In this document: positions 1 to 6,743 of the stretch, in pieces
How positions within the stretch are numbered: position 1 is the first letter of the stretch
Layout of the letters: each line of letters opens with the position of its first letter
Assembly (NCBI GenBank): GCA_946613955.1
Contig: CAMOGC010000090.1
Location: 1-6,743, forward strand
Reading direction: 5' to 3'
Origin: an uncultured Clostridia bacterium
GTDB taxonomy: Bacteria > Bacillota_A > Clostridia > Christensenellales > Aristaeellaceae
DNA: 6,743 nt
Program-made: the position numbers and the translations under genes
Notes under the pieces: generated by a model
What the model was told of the DNA's origin: nothing
Database searches by the model: none
The model's input: only the letters and a program-made list of their open reading frames with translations

Positions 1-143
1 TCTGCGAGGGCATCTGCGTGCTGAACTACGGAAAGATCATCGCCAAGGGCACCGCCGAGGAAATTCAGCGGAACCCGGTGGTCATCGAGGCCTATCTGGG
101 CAAGCGGGAAAAAACCGGCGGAGAGGAGGCGGCCCACGCATGA
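1..143 (+). CDS. livG: LivG-type branched-chain amino-acid ABC transporter ATPase, C-terminal end (partial)
   Basis: Only the last 46 codons are in the window. The reading frame begins at base 3 and ends with TGA at 141-143. The visible peptide reads [16 protein letters not shown], then EEIQRNP and VIEAYLG. This is the typical end of LivG-family ATPases: the last beta-strands of the nucleotide-binding domain, then the short C-terminal extension ending in an EAYLG motif. LivG is one of the two cytoplasmic ATPases that power uptake of leucine, isoleucine and valine (or related substrates) through the LivH/LivM permease. The stop codon overlaps the start of livF by ATGA, so the two are translationally coupled. 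No Walker motifs can be checked because the N-terminal part lies outside. The call therefore rests on the tail motif plus the LivF neighbour. Confidence 0.85.
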   Translation, partial: CEGICVLNYGKIIAKGTAEEIQRNPVVIEAYLGKREKTGGEEAAHA

Positions 144-847
144 GCATGCTGGAAATCACGGATCTGCACGTTTTCTACGGCGCCATTCACGCCATCAAGG
201 GCGTTTCCTTCCAGGTCCGGGAGCACGAGATCGTGACCCTCATCGGCGCCAACGGCGCGGGCAAAACCACCATCCTGAACACGGTGGCCGGGCTGCTGCG
301 GCCCCGCAGCGGCAAGATCCTTTTCGAGGGCAGGAACATTTCCGCCACGCCCGCCAACAAAATGGTGGGCCTGGGGATGGCCCTGTGCCCGGAGGGGCGG
401 CGGATCTTTCAGCATATGACCGTCCGGGAAAACCTGGAAATGGGCGGCTATTCCCGGCCGAACGGGGAGATTGAAGCCTCCATCGGGGACGTGTTCGACC
501 GCTTTCCCCGGCTCAGGGAGCGGGAAAAGCAGATCGCCGGCACCCTTTCCGGAGGCGAGCAGCAGATGCTGGCCATGGCCCGCGCGCTGATGAGCAAGCC
601 GAAGCTGATGATGCTCGACGAGCCCTCCATGGGGCTGGCCCCCATCCTGGTGGACCAGATTTTCAGCATCATCCGCGAGCTGCACGCCGCGGGAACCACG
701 ATTCTCCTCGTCGAGCAGAACGCCCAGATGGCCCTTTCCGTGGCCGACCGGGCGTATGTGCTGGAAACCGGAAGGATTTCCATGAGCGGGGAGGCGGCCG
801 ACCTGCTGCAGAACGACGACGTCCGGAAGGCGTATCTGGGAAGCTGA
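140..847 (+). CDS. livF: Branched-chain amino-acid ABC transporter ATP-binding protein LivF
   Basis: This 235-aa protein has the usual LivF length. It is the second cytoplasmic ATPase of the Liv importer, hydrolysing ATP at the inner face of the LivHM permease. Visible motifs are Walker A GANGAGKT (36-43), the LivF-typical [15 protein letters not shown] segment in the Q-loop region (85-99), the ABC signature LSGGEQQ (136-142) and Walker B LMMLDEP (156-162). At the H-loop position it reads LLVEQN (189-194), with Gln where LivG has His; this is normal for LivF. The family's AYLG ending is at 231-234. The start at 140 overlaps the livG stop by ATGA and has GAGAGGAGG at 121-129 about 10 nt upstream, better spaced than the in-frame ATG at 146. 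A terminator lies directly after the gene, so this is the last gene of the liv operon. The exact substrate (amino acid, urea or amide) cannot be read from the ATPase. Confidence 0.95.
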   Translation: MSMLEITDLHVFYGAIHAIKGVSFQVREHEIVTLIGANGAGKTTILNTVAGLLRPRSGKILFEGRNISATPANKMVGLGMALCPEGRRIFQHMTVRENLEMGGYSRPNGEIEASIGDVFDRFPRLREREKQIAGTLSGGEQQMLAMARALMSKPKLMMLDEPSMGLAPILVDQIFSIIRELHAAGTTILLVEQNAQMALSVADRAYVLETGRISMSGEAADLLQNDDVRKAYLGS

Positions 848-868
848 TCCGTTTTTGATCTGCATCCT

Positions 869-900
869 GCCCGTTTTCGAAGGAAAGCGGGCGTTTTTCT
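869..900 (+). terminator. Rho-independent terminator of the liv operon
   Basis: A 10-bp stem (869-878 with 883-892, GCCCGTTTTC against GAAAGCGGGC, one T-G wobble) closes a GAAG tetraloop and is followed by GTTTTTCT. It begins 21 nt after the livF stop, so it closes the liv transcript and separates it from the phosphate transporter gene. Confidence 0.9.
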
Positions 901-964
901 TTGGCCGGAGCGGTCCGGGAAGGTTCGTCCGGAAGATTTCTCCCCGTTTTCTCTCCGGATCGCC

Positions 965-994
965 TTGTATCCCCGCGAAGGGATATGCTATACT
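965..994 (+). promoter_or_regulatory. Extended -10 sigma70/SigA promoter of the Na/Pi cotransporter gene
   Basis: The -35 is TTGTAT (965-970), followed by an 18-nt spacer and the -10 TATACT (989-994), preceded by TG at 986-987 (extended -10, TGC-TATACT). Transcription would start near 1001, giving a leader of about 80 nt. It follows the liv terminator and precedes the gene in the right orientation. An inverted repeat TATCCC-N6-GGGATA (968-985) fills most of the spacer. This start point excludes the longer open frame that runs upstream of 1081. Confidence 0.75.
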
Positions 995-1071
995 GCATGA
1001 TGAGGGACGTTGTCCCGTCCGGGCCCGAAGGGAAGGGTTCCGGAAACGCCATTGGACGAGATGAATACCGT

Positions 1072-1076
1072 GGAGG
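1072..1076 (+). promoter_or_regulatory. Shine-Dalgarno site fixing the Na/Pi cotransporter start
   Basis: GGAGG lies 4 nt upstream of ATG 1081, a slightly short spacing. The frame is open upstream as far as 901, but those 60 codons are basic and polar, lack homology-like features, and mostly precede the predicted transcription start. The ATG at 1081, directly followed by a hydrophobic helix, is therefore the start. Confidence 0.8.
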
Positions 1077-1080
1077 CAAC

Positions 1081-2709
1081 ATGTCTGTAGGTCAGGTTAT
1101 ACTGATGCTGGTCTATCTGCTGGGCGGACTGGGCCTGTTCATGTTCGGCATGAAGGTGCTGGGCGAGGGGCTGGAAAAAACCGCCGGAAGCAAACTGAAG
1201 GGGCTTTTGCAGGCCATGACCCGGAACATGCCCCTGTCCGTCCTCTGCGGGATTGTGATTACCATCCTGCTCCAGTCCTCGACGGCGACGACGGTCATGG
1301 TGGTCGGCTTTGTCAACGCCAACATGCTGACCCTGACCCAGGCCATCGGCGTCATCATGGGCGCCAATATCGGAACGACGGTCACGCCCCTGCTCCTGTC
1401 CCTGGAGGGCATCGAGTTTGGCATGATCTTCGCCTTCGTGGGGCTGATCCTGTCCTGGCTGCCCGCCAACCCGCATTTCCGGACCGCCCGGGAATTCAGT
1501 CCCATCGTCATGGGCATCGGGCTTTTGTTCCTGGGCATGAAGGGCATGAGCAGCGCCATGGAGCCCCTGCGGGAATGGGACGGCTTCAGCATCGCCATCC
1601 AGAGCATCTCCCATCCGCTGCTGGGCGTGCTGGTGGGCGCGATCATGTGCATCGTGCTGAATTCCTCCGCCGCCTGCGTCGGCCTTCTGCAGGTGCTGGC
1701 CGGCGAGGGGATGATTCCCCTGAGCACCGCGATCTTCGTGCTTTTCGGAACCAATATCGGAACCTGCCTGACCTCCCTGATTGCCGGCGCGGGCACCAGT
1801 ACCGCCGCCCGGCGGACCTCCATCGTCCATCTGCTGTTCAACACCATCGGGACCATTCTCTTTACCATCATCGCCAGCGTCTTCCCCTTCGCCTCCTGGA
1901 TCGAAGCCCTGGGCGCCGGCAACCTGAAGCTGCAGATCGCCCTGGTGCATATCATCTTCAACCTGACGACCACCCTGGTGCTGATTCCCGGGGCGGGGCT
2001 GCTGGAGAAGCTGGCCATCCTGCTGATTCCGGAAAAGAAGGAGGAGGGCGCCGAAATGCGCCTGCGCTTCTTCGATCCCCGGCTGCTGAAGACGCCGCCG
2101 ATCGCCGTGGCCCAGCTGAAAAAGGAAACCGACCGCATGGGGGAAATCGCCCTGGGCAATTACAACAACGCCTTCGCCTGCTTTGAAACCTGGAACGGGG
2201 ACGCCGCCCGCGCCGTTCAGCAGACCGAGGACGTGATCGACTTTTTGAATAAGGAAATCGCCGAGCGGCTGACGGAGGTCAACGGGCTGGACCTGTCCGA
2301 GGAGGATTCCCGCCTGGTGGGCCACCTGTTCCATGTCATCAACGACCTGGAGCGCGTCGGCGATCACGCGGAAAACATCCTTGACGCCGCGGAAATCAAG
2401 GAGCGGGAGGGGGTCAAGTTTGCCCCGAAGGTGCTGGGCGAGCTGCAGGATATGCACCGGCGGGTCGGGTCCCAGCTGGAGGTCGCCCTGCGCCTCTTCG
2501 GCAGCCAGCGGCCGGATCCCGAAACCCTCCGCCGGGTCGAGGCCGAGGAGGAAAGCATCGACCTGCTCACCGAAACCCTCCGGGATCATCACGTGGAGCG
2601 CCTGAAAAACAAGAAGTGCTCCCCGAAAAACGGCATGATCTATCTGGATATGCTGACCAACCTCGAAAGAATCGCCGACCACGCCGAAAATATCGCCACC
2701 GCCGTCTGA
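1081..2709 (+). CDS. Na+/phosphate cotransporter with C-terminal PhoU domain (NptA/PNaS family)
   Basis: The 542-aa protein has the normal length for bacterial Na/Pi-cotransporter II proteins carrying a PhoU domain. The membrane part (about 5-310) contains the family's inverted duplication. Repeat 1 has QSSTATT (65-71) followed by GANIGTT (94-100). Repeat 2 has NSSAA (194-198) followed by GTNIGTC (223-229). In the family the QSS segments help form the Na+ and phosphate sites, so the protein should move phosphate across the cytoplasmic membrane coupled to Na+. The cytosolic part (about 340-542) is a helical PhoU-like domain with two metal-binding-type motifs, DLERVGDHAENI (422-433) and NLERIADHAENIA (527-539). 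PhoU domains are linked to control of phosphate flux. Repeat 2 has Asn where the family usually has Gln. The gene has its own promoter and appears monocistronic. No Pho box was recognised. Direction of transport (uptake or efflux, as proposed for E. coli YjbB) cannot be read from sequence. Confidence 0.92.
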   Translation: MSVGQVILMLVYLLGGLGLFMFGMKVLGEGLEKTAGSKLKGLLQAMTRNMPLSVLCGIVITILLQSSTATTVMVVGFVNANMLTLTQAIGVIMGANIGTTVTPLLLSLEGIEFGMIFAFVGLILSWLPANPHFRTAREFSPIVMGIGLLFLGMKGMSSAMEPLREWDGFSIAIQSISHPLLGVLVGAIMCIVLNSSAACVGLLQVLAGEGMIPLSTAIFVLFGTNIGTCLTSLIAGAGTSTAARRTSIVHLLFNTIGTILFTIIASVFPFASWIEALGAGNLKLQIALVHIIFNLTTTLVLIPGAGLLEKLAILLIPEKKEEGAEMRLRFFDPRLLKTPPIAVAQLKKETDRMGEIALGNYNNAFACFETWNGDAARAVQQTEDVIDFLNKEIAERLTEVNGLDLSEEDSRLVGHLFHVINDLERVGDHAENILDAAEIKEREGVKFAPKVLGELQDMHRRVGSQLEVALRLFGSQRPDPETLRRVEAEEESIDLLTETLRDHHVERLKNKKCSPKNGMIYLDMLTNLERIADHAENIATAV

Positions 2710-2741
2710 GCGCGGGAAAAGGTGAAAAACGGGCATTTTTC

Positions 2742-2771
2742 TTGACAGAAACACGCTTTCTGGCGTAAAAT
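2742..2771 (+). promoter_or_regulatory. Sigma70/SigA promoter of the surface-protein gene
   Basis: A perfect -35 TTGACA (2742-2747), an 18-nt spacer and a -10 TAAAAT (2766-2771) give a predicted start near 2778. It lies 32 nt after the transporter stop and leaves a leader of about 100 nt before ATG 2881. The spacer contains CAGAAA-N5-TTTCTG (2746-2762), a perfect 6-bp inverted repeat that overlaps the end of the -35 and is a candidate operator. Confidence 0.8.
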
Positions 2772-2844
2772 ACCATCGAATTCCTGTGTTTATATTTTCA
2801 TGAGGTAGGCGCGGGATTTTCACACCCATCTCCCGAACGCGGGG

Positions 2845-2880
2845 AAGGAGGCAGGGGTTCTTCTCGAATCCCGAAACGGC
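2845..2880 (+). promoter_or_regulatory. Distant Shine-Dalgarno with a hairpin between it and the start codon
   Basis: The only good ribosome-binding sequence, AAGGAGG (2845-2851), ends 29 nt before ATG 2881, too far for normal initiation. The gap holds a 7-bp hairpin: GGGGTTC (2854-2860) pairs with GAATCCC (2866-2872) with one G-U wobble and a 5-nt loop. If folded, the effective spacing becomes 10 nt. The frame has no other plausible start between the upstream stop TAG (2806-2808) and 2881, and the signal peptide begins right at 2881. Confidence 0.6.
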
Positions 2881-4764
2881 ATGAACAAAAAGTATCTGTT
2901 GGTTGCCCTGGCCCTGGCCCTGGGGCTCGTTTTGCTGTGCTCCGCCGCGGCCCTGGCGGACGATCCGCTGAAGGTGAGCATGGCCCTGGAGAAGAACACC
3001 TTCTCCAAGCCGGAGGAAATCACGATTTCCATCTCCGTCTCCAACGTGGGGGAAAGCGACCTGCCCGGCCCGCTGACCCTCTATTACCCCAGCGGGAAGC
3101 AGGTGGAGGAGTTCGGCTCCCCCCTGCTCAACGTCGGAACCTCCAAGAGCTGGAAGGGAAAGTGGAAGGTGACCCAGGCGGAGCTGGACGCAGGCCGAAT
3201 TACCTTTAAGCTCAAGTATTCCATCTATGACGACAGCGGCGAGCTGGTCAACAAAACGAAGAACTTCTCCAAGAAGATCATCTACGACGGAGGCAAGCCC
3301 GATCTGACGATTACCCGCGAGATCAAGCCCACCACCGCCCAGAAGGATCAGGAGGTTACCGTTACCTATACCATCGAGAACACCGGCTCGGTGGACGTGG
3401 ACGCCGTAACCATCAAGGAGAACAGCTCCATTTCCGCCAAGTCCGGCTCCATCGAGGGCGGCCTGGCCGCGGGCGAGAAGGCCACCCATACCTTTACCGC
3501 GAAGATGGGCAAGCGGGATCTGACCTCCGCCGCCACCGTGACCTTCAAGGCCGGCGGCAAATCCTATACCAAGAAGGTCGAGGCCGCCACCATCAAATAC
3601 GGCGAGGTCAAGCTCAGCGCCACCCTCTCCGCCGACAAAAAAGGCGGCGCCCCCGGCGAGACCATCAAGCTGACGGTCAAGCTGAAGAACTCCGGAAACG
3701 TTGATTTTACCAACGTGGTCCTGACGGACAAGAATCTGGGCGAGCTGTTTTCCGACGTGACGGTGGCCGCCGGCGAAACCGTGACCCTGGAAAAGGATCT
3801 GGCCATTACCGAAACCCAGGACATCCAGCTGACCGTGAACGCCGAGGACGCCACCGGCCAGCCCGTCGAAACGGCCACCGGGATGGTGCACGTCATCGCC
3901 ACCGACCCGACCCAGCAGATCGTGCTGAGCGTGGAGGCCTCCGCCGACCGGGAGGTGGTCTACCAGATTCCCGGCAGCGTCCGCTTCACCATTACCGTCC
4001 GGAACGAGAGCGCCGTGGATGTTTCCAACATCTCGGTCCGCGCGGTCAACACCGTGATCAACACCTTCTCCTCCATTCCCGCCGGGGAAAGCCGGACCTT
4101 TACCCGGGAGATGGCCATCAGCATGCCCGGCCTCTTCCAGTTCACCGCCTCGGCCCGGGATCCCCTGGGCCAGACCCTGACCTTCAGCAGCAATTCCCTG
4201 CGGATCAGCCGGGAGCAGCCGACGCCCGAGCCCACCGAGGCCCCCGTCATTACGCCGCCGGCGCCCCAGTATGTTTCCGTGCCCGCCTCCTATGACGAGC
4301 TGCCGGAGAGCAAGAAGCTCCCCGCCTGGACGGAGCAGGTGGAATCCCTGTCGGGAACGCTGAAGTGGGTGCTGCTGGGCGCCGCGGGCGTGCTGGCCAT
4401 CCTGCTGCTGGTGGGCGCCTTCCGCCGGGCGGCGAGAAAGCGCCAGTCCAACAAGGCCATGGATCATCTGGAGCGCGGCAATTACCGGGATTATCATTCC
4501 GCCCCCCGGAGGAACCACCGCAGCGAAATCACCTCCGGCGCCGAGGAATCCGGGGCGTCCGGAAGCGCCCCCGCCGCGCCCGAGGTGGAAAACACCGCGC
4601 AGGACAGCGAGCTGATGGCGGAAACGCTGAAGCGCCTGTACAATAACGACGCGCCCACCGCCCCCGCGGGGGACGCGACCGTCGTCGATCCCGCGCCCGC
4701 AGGCGACGCCACCGTCGTCGATGAGCCTGCCGGGGAATCCTCTCCCCGCCGCAGAAGCAGGTAA
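2881..4764 (+). CDS. Uncharacterised membrane-anchored surface protein with CARDB/DUF11-like repeats
   Basis: This 627-aa protein of unknown function has a type I membrane topology. Residues 1-26 form a Sec signal peptide (MNKKY, a Leu/Ala-rich core, likely cut after ALA before DD). C20 is preceded by LL, so it is not a lipobox. The extracellular part (27-443) holds about four beta-sandwich units of roughly 100 residues, near 28-135, 140-238, 242-340 and 347-443. Each carries a strand such as TYTIENTGSVDV (163-174), LTVKLKNSGNVDF (264-276) or FTITVRNESAVDV (369-381), followed by AAGE/PAGE turns. This pattern resembles CARDB, DUF11 and NEW3 domains, which are generic adhesion or spacer modules. 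A Pro-rich linker (446-468) leads to one transmembrane helix (about 496-514), a positive stop RRAARKR (515-521) and a cytosolic tail of about 106 residues ending in a duplicated PAGDATVVD. It has its own promoter and terminator and no operon partner. It could be an adhesin, an envelope scaffold or a signalling protein; the sequence does not decide. Confidence 0.85.
   Translation: MNKKYLLVALALALGLVLLCSAAALADDPLKVSMALEKNTFSKPEEITISISVSNVGESDLPGPLTLYYPSGKQVEEFGSPLLNVGTSKSWKGKWKVTQAELDAGRITFKLKYSIYDDSGELVNKTKNFSKKIIYDGGKPDLTITREIKPTTAQKDQEVTVTYTIENTGSVDVDAVTIKENSSISAKSGSIEGGLAAGEKATHTFTAKMGKRDLTSAATVTFKAGGKSYTKKVEAATIKYGEVKLSATLSADKKGGAPGETIKLTVKLKNSGNVDFTNVVLTDKNLGELFSDVTVAAGETVTLEKDLAITETQDIQLTVNAEDATGQPVETATGMVHVIATDPTQQIVLSVEASADREVVYQIPGSVRFTITVRNESAVDVSNISVRAVNTVINTFSSIPAGESRTFTREMAISMPGLFQFTASARDPLGQTLTFSSNSLRISREQPTPEPTEAPVITPPAPQYVSVPASYDELPESKKLPAWTEQVESLSGTLKWVLLGAAGVLAILLLVGAFRRAARKRQSNKAMDHLERGNYRDYHSAPRRNHRSEITSGAEESGASGSAPAAPEVENTAQDSELMAETLKRLYNNDAPTAPAGDATVVDPAPAGDATVVDEPAGESSPRRRSR
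4660..4725 (+). repeat. Two tandem 33-bp units encoding (A)PAGDATVVD in the cytosolic tail
   Basis: Units at 4660-4692 and 4693-4725 encode residues 594-604 and 605-615 (APAGDATVVD plus P or E). A third, incomplete PAG follows at 616-618. The 12 bases coding TVVD are identical in both units, while the PAGDA part differs only at synonymous positions. The repeat lies on the cytosolic side of the membrane helix. Confidence 0.85.
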
Positions 4765-4777
4765 GGACAGTACGAAG

Positions 4778-4822
4778 ACACCGCAGGCATGATCGTTCAG
4801 ACCGTGCCTGCGGTGTTTTTAT
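4778..4822 (+). terminator. Rho-independent terminator after the surface-protein gene
   Basis: A perfect 12-bp stem ACACCGCAGGCA (4778-4789) with TGCCTGCGGTGT (4805-4816), a 15-nt loop and a following TTTTATT tract. It begins 13 nt after the stop codon and closes that transcript before the secA promoter. Confidence 0.93.
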
Positions 4823-4831
4823 TCTATGATC

Positions 4832-4861
4832 TTGCGTCCCCGGGGCCGCGGGTGATATACT
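4832..4861 (+). promoter_or_regulatory. Extended -10 sigma70/SigA promoter of secA
   Basis: The -35 is TTGCGT (4832-4837), with an 18-nt very GC-rich spacer and -10 TATACT (4856-4861) preceded by TG at 4853-4854. The predicted start is near 4868, giving a leader of about 50 nt. The layout closely matches the promoter at 965-994: the same -10 hexamer, the same extended TG and the same spacer length. CCCCGGGG (4838-4845) is a short palindrome in the spacer. Confidence 0.7.
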
Positions 4862-4869
4862 AATATGAA

Positions 4870-4899
4870 CTGCTTTGCCCGCGCGGCAATCCGAAGCAG
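4870..4899 (+). promoter_or_regulatory. Stem-loop near the 5' end of the secA leader
   Basis: CTGCTT (4870-4875) pairs perfectly with AAGCAG (4894-4899). Inside it TGCC (4876-4879) pairs with GGCA (4885-4888), with a 5-nt loop and a 5-nt bulge on the 3' side. The 10 bp sit right after the predicted transcription start and end 8 nt before the AGAGGG ribosome-binding site (4908-4913). It has no U-run, so it is not a terminator; an mRNA-stabilising or translational role is possible. Confidence 0.5.
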
Positions 4900-4918
4900 G
4901 GATCATGAGAGGGAAGAT

Positions 4919-6743
<1,825 letters not shown>

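Noticed and set aside
704..721. Missing H-loop histidine in LivF (VEQN)
   Set aside because: Gln at this position is normal for LivF-family ATPases, so it is not a defect.
901..1080. A 60-codon N-terminal extension of the Na/Pi cotransporter from TTG 901
   Set aside because: It overlaps the predicted promoter and lacks an SD. The ATG at 1081 has GGAGG and starts directly with a membrane helix, giving the normal family length.
2701..2741. Terminator after the phosphate transporter gene
   Set aside because: There is a T-run at 2736-2740, but the only pairing before it (2701-2705 with 2729-2734) is 5 bp, bulged and overlaps the stop codon.
2791..2796. Second promoter -10 TATATT in the surface-protein leader
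   Set aside because: No -35 at a proper distance and no extended TG. The promoter at 2742-2771 is much better.
2932..2943. Lipoprotein lipobox around C20 of the surface protein (LVLLC)
   Set aside because: The residue before Cys is Leu, not Gly, Ala or Ser, and a good signal peptidase I site (ALA before DD) follows at residues 24-26.
988..4518. A 1176-codon open frame on the - strand opposite the phosphate transporter and the surface protein
   Set aside because: It runs antisense to two well-supported genes and their intergenic region. Its Gly/His/Gln/Asp-rich sequence is what GC-rich codon bias gives on the opposite strand; it has no recognisable domain.

Overview
The window is bacterial, gene-dense and GC-rich, with G/C-ending codons strongly preferred. 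All genes lie on the + strand. Purine-rich Shine-Dalgarno sequences, sigma70/SigA-type promoters, intrinsic terminators, a Na/Pi cotransporter fused to a PhoU domain and a clostridial-looking SecA all point to a high-GC member of the Bacillota, class Clostridia, perhaps an uncultured gut or rumen lineage. That placement is inference; no marker here fixes the taxon.

Layout: (1) 1-143 is the 3' end of livG. It overlaps livF (140-847) by ATGA, so these are the last two genes of a branched-chain amino-acid ABC importer operon, which closes with a strong terminator at 869-900. (2) An extended -10 promoter at 965-994 drives a single gene (1081-2709) encoding a Na+/phosphate cotransporter with a C-terminal PhoU domain. 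No clear terminator follows it. (3) A consensus-like promoter (2742-2771) and a leader of about 100 nt precede a 627-aa single-pass surface protein (2881-4764). It has a signal peptide, about four beta-sandwich repeats of CARDB/DUF11/NEW3 type, a transmembrane helix and a low-complexity cytosolic tail. A textbook 12-bp terminator follows (4778-4822). (4) A second extended -10 promoter (4832-4861) and a leader hairpin precede secA, which runs off the window after 608 codons.

Each of the last three genes appears to have its own promoter, so this is a row of separate transcription units and not one pathway. The loose functional link is the cell envelope: two transport systems, a secreted and membrane-anchored protein, and the motor ATPase that would export it.

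No obviously novel multi-gene system is visible. The points most worth checking are the surface protein's translation start (a Shine-Dalgarno 29 nt from the ATG, with a hairpin folding away the gap), its duplicated cytosolic TVVD motif, the inverted repeats inside the -35/-10 spacers of two promoters, and an Asn replacing Gln in the second QSS signature of the phosphate transporter.
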